64,000 bases of DNA from Alphaproteobacteria bacterium. Its GTDB lineage: Bacteria > Pseudomonadota > Alphaproteobacteria > UBA8366. The notes under the pieces were generated by a model. It was not told the DNA's origin, ran no database searches, and was given only the letters and a program-made list of their open reading frames with translations. The first letter of the stretch is position 1, and every line of letters starts with the position of its first letter. The stretch covers positions 114,909-178,908 of the forward strand of contig WHUA01000008.1 of the NCBI GenBank assembly GCA_009377445.1, written 5' to 3'. Position numbers and translations under genes: made by a program. This document shows positions 16,964 to 25,103 of this stretch, in pieces.

Positions 16964-17941
16964 CTAGCCGCGCGTTTCCGTGCGGGAAAGCTCGATATAG
17001 GCGTAGCGGAGCGCGCCGGAGTTGACGGCGGCGATCCGGCGCTTGACCGCCTCGGCCTCGCGCATCAGCACGTCGACGAAGGCGCGGTCCAGCGTCTCTT
17101 TAGTGATGTTGTTGGAGAAATCGGTCCAACTGTCGATCAGGAGACGGCGGTAGCCGTCCGTCTCGTCGCGGAAAAGCTGCAGATGCAGGCCGGCCTTGTG
17201 GCAGGCATCGGTAAAATCGCCGAGCGTCCAGGGCTCGATGCCGGAAATTTCGGCCATCGCCTTTACGGACGGCGCACCCAGCTTGTCGCGGTGCGCCAGG
17301 ACCAGATCGGTCAGGACGGCCTTGCCGCCGGCGTTCAGCGCCTTGGCCATCTGGGCGAGCACCCGCTCCCGCCCGTGCAGGCCGAACAGGCGCTCGCGCA
17401 TGACGATCATGTCGTAGGCCCGCTCGGCGAGGGAAATCGTCTCAGGGTCGTAGGAGGCGATCGGCACCCGCGCCTCGAGGCCGCGGATCTCCGACAGCTT
17501 CATGCCGAGGTCGGCGACTTCCGGGTCCGGCTCCAAGCCCATCACGGTGGCGCCGAACTGAAGCGCGGCGGCGCGCGTCGTGCCGCCGAGCCCAGCCGCC
17601 AGGTCGAGCACGGCGTGGGCTTTCTGGACGCCGGTATACTTTAGGAACTGGGTGGTGACCTCCTGGCCGCCCGGCAGGGTGAAGCCTTCGCCATAGAGGC
17701 GCGACCACAGCCGGTAGCGGAGCTCCGCCCGATGGCCGTCGATGCCGCCGGCGGACAAAGGGGTATCGACAACGATCAGGCGATTGCGCCGGACCGAAGC
17801 CGTCTGCCCCTGCTGGACCATGGCGCCCGGCTCCACGCCTTCCCACCAGGCACGGAATCGGGCCGCGAACGGAACGTAGTCGTCCGCTTGGCCCGCGCCG
17901 GGGGCCGAGCTGTAGGAGATTTCCTGCGACTTGCTCACCAA
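16964..17941 (-). CDS. SAM-dependent methyltransferase
   Basis: 325 residues. The class I Rossmann methyltransferase core is visible: AVLDLAAGLGGTTRAAA (motif I), GLEPDPEVADLG (acidic loop), AYDMIVMRERLFGLHGRERV (post-I/motif IV), and ALNAGGKAVLTDLVLAH (motif V). The N-terminal 100 residues include a HRAELRYRLWSRLYGEGFTLPGG segment (23 residues, described rather than assigned) that resembles the lid of phosphoethanolamine- or sterol-type methyltransferases. The substrate is unknown. A perfect CtrA-type site lies 49 bp upstream, which suggests cell-cycle control. Monocistronic, divergent from the TTT operon. Confidence 0.8.
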   Translation of the reverse strand: MVSKSQEISYSSAPGAGQADDYVPFAARFRAWWEGVEPGAMVQQGQTASVRRNRLIVVDTPLSAGGIDGHRAELRYRLWSRLYGEGFTLPGGQEVTTQFLKYTGVQKAHAVLDLAAGLGGTTRAAALQFGATVMGLEPDPEVADLGMKLSEIRGLEARVPIASYDPETISLAERAYDMIVMRERLFGLHGRERVLAQMAKALNAGGKAVLTDLVLAHRDKLGAPSVKAMAEISGIEPWTLGDFTDACHKAGLHLQLFRDETDGYRRLLIDSWTDFSNNITKETLDRAFVDVLMREAEAVKRRIAAVNSGALRYAYIELSRTETRG

Positions 17942-18237
17942 TGACCCCGCCGCTCACCCTCGTTGCCGCCGCAGACTAGAAAAAACTGATTAAGTAAAGC
18001 TTAACCTTTGGCGGACCGTACGCGCGCGTCCGCCAGCGGACCGATCCGGGGGGCGCCGGTGTCGACAAGACTGTGGACAGACCCGGCACCTCGCGGCTAG
18101 GCTGGTATACAAAATAAAGTGTGCACGATCGGACGCTACCGTGGGTAGCAAAGGTGGGCGGCTCTATCAGCACCGATACGGAGACGCCGGCCAGCACGTA
18201 TAAAGATAAAAACGATACGTAACCCGGGAGAGAAACA
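17942..18237. other. 296-bp divergent control region between a methyltransferase gene and tctC
   Basis: No gene was seen here. It holds the CtrA-type site near its left end and an AT-richer segment around 18105-18125 (GGTATACAAAATAAAG) that may include promoter elements for the transporter operon. A GGGAGAG ribosome-binding site lies just before tctC. Confidence 0.6.
17990..18005. promoter_or_regulatory. CtrA-type binding site TTAA-N7-TTAAC
   Basis: TTAAGTAAAGCTTAAC at 17990-18005 fits the alphaproteobacterial CtrA consensus exactly and reads TTAA-N7-TTAA on both strands. Its right edge is 64 bp and its left edge 49 bp from the start of the minus-strand methyltransferase gene, a usual distance for activation. 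Confidence 0.55.
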
Positions 18238-19260
18238 ATGATCGACTTTCTCAAGAAATCTCTGGCCGCGCTTTCTGTCGCCGTCCTGGCGGGCGCGGGG
18301 ATCTTGGTGACCGCCAGCCCCGCCGATGCATGGGAACCGACGCGAACGGTGGAATTCATCGTTCCTGCCGGGGCCGGCGGCGGCGCTGACCAGATGGCGC
18401 GCATGATTCAAGGCATCGTGCAGAAGCACAAGCTGATACCGCAGTCCATGGTGGTCATCAACAAGAGCGGCGGCGCAGGCGCGGACGGCTTTCTCGACGT
18501 GAAGGCCTCGAAGGGCAATCCTCACAAGCTCATCATCACCCTGTCCAACCTGTTCACCACGCCGCTCGCCACCGGCGTGCCGTTCAACTGGACCGACCTG
18601 ACCCCGGTTGCCATGCTGGCGCTCGACGAGTTCGTGCTCTGGGTTCCCGCCGATGCCCCGTACAAGACCGCCAAAGAGTACGTCGACGCGGCGAAGAAGG
18701 CGGGTCCCGGCAAGTTCAAGATGGCCGGCACCGGCTCCAAGCAGGAGGACCAGATCATTACGGCGGCGGTCGAGCAGCAGACGGGCGCCAAATTCGCCTA
18801 TGTGCCGTTCAAGGGGGGCGGAACGGTGGCCAAGCAACTCGTCGGCAAGCACGTCAATTCCTCGGTCAACAATCCGATCGAGGGGGTCTCGCACTGGCGC
18901 GCCGGAAACCTTCGGCCGCTTTGCGTCTTCGACGGCCAGCGCATCGCCCTCAAGCAGAAGATCACCAAAGAAATGTCGTGGAACGACATTCCAACCTGTA
19001 AGGAAGAAGGGCTCGACATAGAGTACCTGATGCTGCGCGGCATCTTCATGCCGGGCGGCGTGCCCGCCGACGCGGTCGACTACTACGTCGGGCTGTTCAA
19101 GAAGGTACGCGAGACGCCGGAATGGAAGCAGTTCATGGGCAACGGCGCCTTCAACACGACCTTCATGAGCGGCAAGGAATATCGAGACTGGGTGGCAAAG
19201 GCCGAGACGACGCACAAGTCTCTGATGACGAAGGCGGGCTTCCTGGCAGCCAAGAAGTGA
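18238..19260 (+). CDS. tctC: Tripartite tricarboxylate transporter substrate-binding protein
   Basis: 340 residues with an N-terminal signal peptide ending near residue 31 (SPADA/WEP). The mature protein opens RTVEFIVPAGAGGGADQMAR, the ligand-carboxylate loop typical of TctC/Bug proteins, followed by NKSGGAGADGFLDVK. Such periplasmic proteins bind citrate, tricarballylate or other carboxylates and deliver them to TctA-TctB, driven by an ion gradient. GGGAGA precedes the ATG. A perfect 12-bp hairpin follows the stop, and then tctB and tctA. The ligand is unknown. Confidence 0.93.
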   Translation: MIDFLKKSLAALSVAVLAGAGILVTASPADAWEPTRTVEFIVPAGAGGGADQMARMIQGIVQKHKLIPQSMVVINKSGGAGADGFLDVKASKGNPHKLIITLSNLFTTPLATGVPFNWTDLTPVAMLALDEFVLWVPADAPYKTAKEYVDAAKKAGPGKFKMAGTGSKQEDQIITAAVEQQTGAKFAYVPFKGGGTVAKQLVGKHVNSSVNNPIEGVSHWRAGNLRPLCVFDGQRIALKQKITKEMSWNDIPTCKEEGLDIEYLMLRGIFMPGGVPADAVDYYVGLFKKVRETPEWKQFMGNGAFNTTFMSGKEYRDWVAKAETTHKSLMTKAGFLAAKK

Positions 19261-19268
19261 GCGGAGCC

Positions 19269-19298
19269 GACAGGCCGCGCCGGAATGCGCGGCCTGTC
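19269..19298 (+). promoter_or_regulatory. 12-bp perfect hairpin between tctC and tctB
   Basis: GACAGGCCGCGC at 19269-19280 pairs with GCGCGGCCTGTC at 19287-19298 across a six-base loop, with no T-run after it. This position suggests an mRNA 3'-end protector that keeps binding-protein mRNA above permease mRNA. aapJ carries a similar structure. Confidence 0.7.
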
Positions 19299-19390
19299 GA
19301 TCTCACTGTTTCCGACGCAAGGTCTGTTTGCCGTTCGCAGCCGGCGCGCCAGTCGGCCGGCACGGCGTCACGCGCATCCACAGGATGATA

Positions 19391-19897
19391 ATGAGCGAAT
19401 CAAAAGGGGAAAGCGAGCATGGGGGCGTCTCGGTCCGCACGCTCGAGATCGTGGTCGCCGCGGCTTTAATGGGGCTGGCCGCGGTGGTCATGTACGACAA
19501 CTGGATAACAGGCGCGCGGTGGGGCGCGGACGGTCCGCAGGCCGGATACTTTCCATTCTATGTCGCACTCCTGATGCTGATTTCCGCCGGCATGGTGTTG
19601 TTGCGTGCGCTCCCGCTCGCAGCGCCGCGACGACGGTTCGTGGAGCCGAGCAAATTCCGGCCCGTCCTGGCACTCCTTATCCCGTCGATGGTCTACGTCG
19701 TGTTCGCTGCATATCTCGGCGTCTATGTCGCCGCGGCAATCTATCTCACTTATTTCATGTTCGTCGTCGGCCGCTACAAGGCGGCCGTCGTCGCGCCGGT
19801 GGCGATCGGCGTGCCGATAGTCCTGTTCCTGTTGTTCGAGGTCTGGTTCCTGGTTCCGTTACCCAAGGGACCGCTTGAATACTGGCTTGGATACTGA
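19391..19897 (+). CDS. tctB: Tripartite tricarboxylate transporter small membrane subunit
   Basis: 168 residues if started at ATG 19391, which has AGGA five bases upstream; an ATG two codons earlier (19385) is possible. Four hydrophobic segments are visible (from about TLEIVVAAALMGLAAVVMY, YFPFYVALLMLISAGMVLL, VLALLIPSMVYVVFAAYLG, and APVAIGVPIVLFLLFEVWF). The sequence WGADGPQAGYFPFYV matches the family's conserved PxxxGYFPxxV loop. It forms the membrane unit with TctA. Confidence 0.88.
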   Translation: MSESKGESEHGGVSVRTLEIVVAAALMGLAAVVMYDNWITGARWGADGPQAGYFPFYVALLMLISAGMVLLRALPLAAPRRRFVEPSKFRPVLALLIPSMVYVVFAAYLGVYVAAAIYLTYFMFVVGRYKAAVVAPVAIGVPIVLFLLFEVWFLVPLPKGPLEYWLGY

Positions 19898-19927
19898 CGC
19901 CGCAGCGGCACGGAGAGTCATCGGACA

Positions 19928-21451
19928 ATGGAAGCGGTCGATTCACTTTTCCACGGATTCGCGGTCGCCCTGACCGCCCAGAACATCATGTACATGGTCG
20001 TCGGCATCCTGCTCGGGGTGCTGATCGGCGTCCTGCCCGGCCTCGGCGGCGCCAACGGCGTCGCCATCCTCCTGCCCCTCACATTCTCGATGTCGCCGAC
20101 CTCTGCGATCATCATGCTTTCGTGCATCTACTGGGGCGCGCTGTTCGGCGGCGCCATCACGTCGATACTGTTCAATATTCCGGGCGAGCCGTGGTCGGTC
20201 GCGACCACTTTCGACGGCTTTCCGATGGCGCGCGCAGGCCGCGCAGGCGAGGCGCTGACTGCCGCCTTCACCTCGTCCTTCGTCGGTGCGCTGATCGCCG
20301 TGATCGTGCTCACCTTCCTCGCACCGATAATCGCCGAATTCTCGCTCCGCTTCGGACCGGCTGAATTCTTCGCGGTACAGCTCCTGACCTTTTGCAGCTT
20401 CGTCGGCCTCGGGGGCGGCTCGCCCTGGAAGACGGTCGCCTCGATGATGCTCGGATTCGCGCTCGCCGCCGTCGGCATCGACACGGTGACGGGTCAGTTG
20501 CGCATGACTTTCGGCAGCGTCGAAATGATCCGCGGATTCGACTTCCTGGTGGCCGTGATCGGCCTGTTCGGCGTCGGCGAAATTCTGCTCACCATGGAGG
20601 AAGGGCTCGCCTTCAAGGGCGAGCGCCCCAAGATAAACGCCCGCGTCGTGCTGGACACGTGGAAGGAGCTGCCGCGCTACTGGATAACCTCGTTGCGCGG
20701 CGCCTTCATCGGCTGCTGGATGGGAATCACCCCGGGCGGCGCGACGCCCGCGTCTTTCATGAGCTATGGCCTCGCCAAGCGCTTCTCCAAGAACGGGCCG
20801 CAGTTCGGATCGGGCCATATCGAAGGCGTCGTTGCGCCGGAGACCGCGGCGCATGCGGCGGGGACCAGTGCGCTTCTGCCGATGCTCACGCTCGGAATTC
20901 CGGGCTCGCCCACGGCGGCCGTGCTGCTTGGCGGCCTGCTGATCTGGGGTCTGCAACCGGGGCCGATGCTGTTCATCGAGCAGCCGGACTTCGTCTGGGG
21001 CCTCATCGCCAGCATGTATCTGGGCAACGTCGTGGGACTGATCATCGTGCTCACCACGGTGCCGTGGTGGGCGGCGATCCTGCGCGTGCCCTTCTCCGTC
21101 GTCGGCCCCGTGATCGTCGTGATCTGCTCGATCGGCGCCTACACCGTGCACAACGCTTTCCTCGACATCGTGCTGATGCTGGTCTTCGGCGTCGTCGGCT
21201 ACGTTTTCAAGAAGCTCCAATACCCGCTGGCGCCGCTGGTCCTGGCCCTCGTGCTGGGCGACATGGCGGAAAGCGCATTCCGCCAGTCGATGATTCTGTC
21301 CGGCGGCTCGCTCTCGATCTTCTGGTCGAACGGGCTGGTCTCCAGCATCACCGCGCTCGCCATCTTCGTCCTGTTCTGGCCACAGATATCCGCAGGCATC
21401 GCGCGGCTCGTATCCGGCCGCGCCGCAAAACAGAACAGTCCGGGCGATTGA
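19928..21451 (+). CDS. tctA: Tripartite tricarboxylate transporter large membrane subunit
   Basis: 507 residues, about 12 membrane helices. Both family signatures are present: LLGVLIGVLPGLGGANGVAI near residue 40 and WMGITPGGATPASFMSYGLA near 270, followed by GHIEGVVAPETAAHAAGTSA. TctA forms the carboxylate translocation path. It lies 30 bp after tctB. Its stop is only 6 bp from that of the convergent CoA-transferase gene, with no terminator between them. Confidence 0.95.
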   Translation: MEAVDSLFHGFAVALTAQNIMYMVVGILLGVLIGVLPGLGGANGVAILLPLTFSMSPTSAIIMLSCIYWGALFGGAITSILFNIPGEPWSVATTFDGFPMARAGRAGEALTAAFTSSFVGALIAVIVLTFLAPIIAEFSLRFGPAEFFAVQLLTFCSFVGLGGGSPWKTVASMMLGFALAAVGIDTVTGQLRMTFGSVEMIRGFDFLVAVIGLFGVGEILLTMEEGLAFKGERPKINARVVLDTWKELPRYWITSLRGAFIGCWMGITPGGATPASFMSYGLAKRFSKNGPQFGSGHIEGVVAPETAAHAAGTSALLPMLTLGIPGSPTAAVLLGGLLIWGLQPGPMLFIEQPDFVWGLIASMYLGNVVGLIIVLTTVPWWAAILRVPFSVVGPVIVVICSIGAYTVHNAFLDIVLMLVFGVVGYVFKKLQYPLAPLVLALVLGDMAESAFRQSMILSGGSLSIFWSNGLVSSITALAIFVLFWPQISAGIARLVSGRAAKQNSPGD

Positions 21452-21457
21452 CGGGCG

Positions 21458-22675
21458 TCACACGACGCCGCGGCTCCGCAGATCGCCGACCTCGGCGGCC
21501 GACATGCCGAGATACTCGCCCAGGACCTCCTCGGTGTGCTGGCCGAGCGTCGGCGGCGACTTGCGGTAGCTCACCGGCGTCGCCGACATTTTGACCGGGC
21601 TGGCGATCAGCTTCGCCTTGCGTCCGCCGGTCGCCGGGTGATCCATCTCGATCACCATCCCGCGCGCCTTCACCTGCGGGTCGCTGAAGACCTCGCCGAG
21701 CTTGTTGATCGGGCCGCAGCCGATCTTGTTCTTCTCGAGATTCTCGATCCACCAGGCGGACGGCCGGGCGCGCGTGATGCCGTTCAGCGTCTCGGTCACG
21801 AAGTCGCGGTTGCGGACGCGCTCGACCGCGGTGTTGAAGCGCCCGTCCTGGAGCAGGTGCTCGCAGCCCGCGACCTTGCAGAAGCGCTGGAAGGTCGGAT
21901 CGTTGGCGACCGAGAGCACGAAATACCCATCCGCCGCCGGCATCACCTGGTAAGGCACGATGTTCGGATGCTGGTTGCCCAGGCGATCGGGGTTCTTCCC
22001 GGTCGCCAGATAGTTCATCCCCTGGTTGGCGAGCCAGGCGACGTGCGCGTCCAGCATGCTGATGTCGATATGCTGGCCCTGGCCCGTCTTCTCCTGGTGG
22101 CGCACGGCGGCGAGAATGCCGACCGCGGCGTACATGCCCGACATGAGGTCGGCGATCGAGACGCCGACCTTCATCGGCTCGCCGTCCGGCTCCCCGGTAA
22201 GGCTCATCACGCCGCCCATCGCCTGGATCAGCGCGTCGTAGGCCGGCCGGTCGGAATAAGGGCCGGTGTGGCCGAAGCCGGTCACCGAGCAATAGATCAG
22301 GCGGGGAAACTCCTCACGGAGGTGTTCGTAGCCCAGGCCGTATTTGGCCAGCGTTCCGGTCTTGAAATTCTCGGCGAGGATATCGCTCTTGGCGATCATC
22401 CGCCTGGCAATGGCCTGGCCCTCGCGGTCGCCGAGGTTGAGGGTGATCGAACGCTTGTTGCGGTTGGTCCCTGCGAAATAGGCGCTCTCGGCGGTGTCCT
22501 TGCCGTCGCGGTCCGGCAGATAGGGCGGCGCGAAATTGCGCGTGTCGTCGCCGACCTCCGGCCGCTCGACCTTGACGATCTCGGCGCCGAGGTCGCCCAG
22601 GATCTGCGTACAGTGAGGGCCCGCAAGAATTCGTGTAAGGTCGAACACCACGAGGCCGTCGAGTGGACCCTTCAT
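21458..22675 (-). CDS. CaiB/BaiF family CoA-transferase
   Basis: 405 residues. The start GPLDGLVVFDLTRILAGPHC is the class III CoA-transferase N-terminus. KVERPEVGDDTRNFAPPYL and FAGTNRNKRSITLNL follow, and the catalytic aspartate is in VGVSIADLMSGMYA. Members move CoA between carboxylic acids (formyl-CoA:oxalate, succinyl-CoA:mesaconate or similar). The substrate cannot be read here. Its place beside a carboxylate transporter suggests it activates the imported acid, which is an inference. Divergent from the SpmAB-like gene across 55 bp. Confidence 0.92.
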   Translation of the reverse strand: MKGPLDGLVVFDLTRILAGPHCTQILGDLGAEIVKVERPEVGDDTRNFAPPYLPDRDGKDTAESAYFAGTNRNKRSITLNLGDREGQAIARRMIAKSDILAENFKTGTLAKYGLGYEHLREEFPRLIYCSVTGFGHTGPYSDRPAYDALIQAMGGVMSLTGEPDGEPMKVGVSIADLMSGMYAAVGILAAVRHQEKTGQGQHIDISMLDAHVAWLANQGMNYLATGKNPDRLGNQHPNIVPYQVMPAADGYFVLSVANDPTFQRFCKVAGCEHLLQDGRFNTAVERVRNRDFVTETLNGITRARPSAWWIENLEKNKIGCGPINKLGEVFSDPQVKARGMVIEMDHPATGGRKAKLIASPVKMSATPVSYRKSPPTLGQHTEEVLGEYLGMSAAEVGDLRSRGVV

Positions 22676-22730
22676 TGTTCCAATTCCTCTCGTTGACTGT
22701 ATTCTTTGCCGGTCCTTCTAACCCGGCGGC

Positions 22731-24119
22731 GTGCCCGGCGACAAGGCGCGCTCCGCCGCACCGCCGGCTCGATGGGGTCGTTTCTTGAACGTCATCTTTT
22801 TCGCCATCGTCCTGATCTCCTTCCTGGTCGCGGGGTTTCGTCAGTTCACCGCCGGGCCTGTCCCCGGCGCCACGCCCATGGAGCTGCTGTCCAACGGCAT
22901 GATCGACGCGGCTGCCGGCGCGGTCACGCTCGCGATCGGCCTGATCGGCATCATGGCGCTGTTCCTCGGCCTCATGAAGGTGGCGGAGGCCGGAGGCCTT
23001 CTCGTCGTCATCGCGCGGCTGCTGCGCCCGCTGATGGTGCGGCTGTTCCCGGACGTCCCCGCCGATCATCCGGCAATGGGCGCCATGATCATGAACTTCT
23101 CCGCCAACGTGATGGGCCTGGGCAATGCGGCGACGCCGTTCGGCATCCGCGCGATGCAGGAGCTCGACAAGCTCAACCCGCACAAAGGCACCGCCACGAA
23201 CGCGATGGTGCTGTTCCTGGCGATCAATACCTCGAGCATCACGATCCTGCCCACCGGCGTGATCGCGCTGCGCGCCGCCGCCGGGTCCGCCGATCCCGCA
23301 GGCATCCTGCCGACGACGCTGTTCGCCACCCTCTGTTCCACGGTGGTCGCGATCGCGGCCGCGAAATTCTACGCCCGCATCTGGCGAGATGCACCGCCGG
23401 ACGCAGAGGCCGGCGCGCCCGCGCCGCAGGTTCCGGGGGCCGCAGCCGGCGCGCTGTCGTCCGATCCCGCCGATGGCGCGCTCGACACGGCCGCCGCCTC
23501 GGCCGCCGAGAGCAAGGCGTATCCCCTTTGGGCGACGGGGCTTGCGCTGACCGGCGTGGTCGCCCTGATACCGCTGACGATATTGTACGGCCGCGCCGTC
23601 TCGCCCTGGATCATTCCCGGGTTGATGCTGGCGCTGCTGGGCTTCGGCGCGGCCCGCCGGGTTCCCGTTTACGAGGCCTTCGTCGACGGCGCACGGGACG
23701 GGTTCCAGGTCGCGATCCGGATCATTCCGTATCTGGTGGCGATCCTGGTAGCCGTCGGCATGCTCCGCGCGAGCGGCGCGATGGAGCTGATCATCGATCC
23801 GCTCGCCGCGGTGACGTCGTTGGCGGGACTGCCCGCCGAGGCGCTGCCGATGGCGTTGCTCCGGACGCTTTCGGGATCGGGCGCGTACGGCTATCTCGGC
23901 ACGATCATCCAGGACCCGGCAATCGGTCCCGACAGCTACACCGGGTATCTCGTCAGCACGATATACGGCTCGACGGAAACGACCTTCTACGTGATCGCCG
24001 TGTATTTCGGCGCGGTCCAGGTCCGCCGCGTCCGCCACGCGGTCGCGGCGGGCGTCACCGCGGATGTCGCCGGCGTCGCCGCTTCGGTGTTCATCTGTTC
24101 CCTGCTGTTCGCCGGCTGA
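22731..24119 (+). CDS. Fused SpmA-SpmB-like nucleoside-recognition (Gate) membrane protein
   Basis: 462 residues from a GTG at 22731. The first half has the SpmA pattern MNFSANVMGLGNAATPFGIR and NTSSITILPTGVIALRAAAG. The second half has the SpmB pattern (FQVAIRIIPYLVAILVAVGM, then LSGSGAYGYLGTIIQDPAIG, then YGSTETTFYVIAVYFG). In spore formers these are two proteins needed for spore-core dehydration, and in other bacteria fused copies occur with unknown function. Around 10 membrane helices, inner membrane. A hydrophilic Ala/Pro linker at about 220-260 joins the halves. Confidence 0.88.
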   Translation: MPGDKARSAAPPARWGRFLNVIFFAIVLISFLVAGFRQFTAGPVPGATPMELLSNGMIDAAAGAVTLAIGLIGIMALFLGLMKVAEAGGLLVVIARLLRPLMVRLFPDVPADHPAMGAMIMNFSANVMGLGNAATPFGIRAMQELDKLNPHKGTATNAMVLFLAINTSSITILPTGVIALRAAAGSADPAGILPTTLFATLCSTVVAIAAAKFYARIWRDAPPDAEAGAPAPQVPGAAAGALSSDPADGALDTAAASAAESKAYPLWATGLALTGVVALIPLTILYGRAVSPWIIPGLMLALLGFGAARRVPVYEAFVDGARDGFQVAIRIIPYLVAILVAVGMLRASGAMELIIDPLAAVTSLAGLPAEALPMALLRTLSGSGAYGYLGTIIQDPAIGPDSYTGYLVSTIYGSTETTFYVIAVYFGAVQVRRVRHAVAAGVTADVAGVAASVFICSLLFAG

Positions 24120-24271
24120 AGGCGGCAACTATTGCCGGGACCGCCGGGCCGCGCGGAAGAAAAATCACCGTCGACCGCGCAAAAATCGCCGGCAACGCCC
24201 TGCCCTGGAAATCGGCAGGTTTCTTGCAGACTACACTGGCAGCGCGCAAAGAAAATCCGGAGATAGCGGAG

Positions 24272-25093
24272 ATGCAACCCCAGCCACACAACGAAGGCCC
24301 GGCGATCTCGAGCCTTATCACGATGGATTCCGACGAGCTTGCCGACCGGCTGCTCGAGCCGGCGACCATGCAGGCGATCTACGAAGACACCGCGGCGATC
24401 ATTTCCAACGACCGCACGCCCGACGGCCTGACGGCGCTGGTCAAGAACGTCATCGAGACGATGGAGGCCGTATGGGGCGACATCAAGCCGGATACGCCCG
24501 ACTACGCCTGCCGGAAGGGCTGCGCCCACTGCTGCCACCAGTCGGTCATGGTGACGGCCGCCGAAGCGCTGCATGCGGCCAAGTTCCTGCACGACAACCT
24601 AACGCCCTCCGAAGTTCTGCGGCTGCGCGACAAGGTCGCGGCGCGGGCGCGGCAGACGGAAGGGCTGGACAACGACCAGCGGATGGATCAGCGGCTCGCC
24701 TGCGCCTTCCTCAACGACAACGCCTGCACGATCTATCCGGTCCGCCCGCTGCAATGCCGCGGCGGCTTCTCGGAGGATGAGGCGTACTGCCGCAACCTGC
24801 TCGAGCGCCGGGAGGAGACGCAGGCGGCCGTCGCGTCCGGCTCGCTCGAAGGCAAATACCTGCTGGTGCCCAAGGTGCTTTATGACAGCGCGCAGCTCGG
24901 CATGGCGGGCGCCTTGGGCAAGGACGGCCTCAACAGCGAGCCGCTCGACCTCACGACGGCCATGGCTATCGCGCTCGGGGATCCCGAGATCGCCGAAAAA
25001 TGGCTGCGGGGCTCGCCCGTCTTCGAGCGGGCACGGCTGCACCGCCAGCCGGGCGAGAGAGCCGACAAGTACGTCACCCGGCCCGCCCAGTAA
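24272..25093 (+). CDS. YkgJ-family cysteine-cluster (putative Fe-S or zinc) protein
   Basis: 273 residues. The YkgJ cysteine cluster appears as CRKGCAHCCHQSVMVTAAEA, then CAFLNDNACTIYPVRPLQCR and a final Cys in EDEAYCRN. These eight or so cysteines probably bind a metal cluster. The biochemical role of the family is not established. The C-terminal 80 residues have no clear motif. There is no signal peptide. It follows the SpmAB-like gene by 152 bp and converges on the S41 protease gene. An AGGC-poor leader with GGAG lies about nine bases upstream of the ATG. Confidence 0.82.
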   Translation: MQPQPHNEGPAISSLITMDSDELADRLLEPATMQAIYEDTAAIISNDRTPDGLTALVKNVIETMEAVWGDIKPDTPDYACRKGCAHCCHQSVMVTAAEALHAAKFLHDNLTPSEVLRLRDKVAARARQTEGLDNDQRMDQRLACAFLNDNACTIYPVRPLQCRGGFSEDEAYCRNLLERREETQAAVASGSLEGKYLLVPKVLYDSAQLGMAGALGKDGLNSEPLDLTTAMAIALGDPEIAEKWLRGSPVFERARLHRQPGERADKYVTRPAQ

Positions 25094-25103
25094 GCGGCGC
25101 CGC

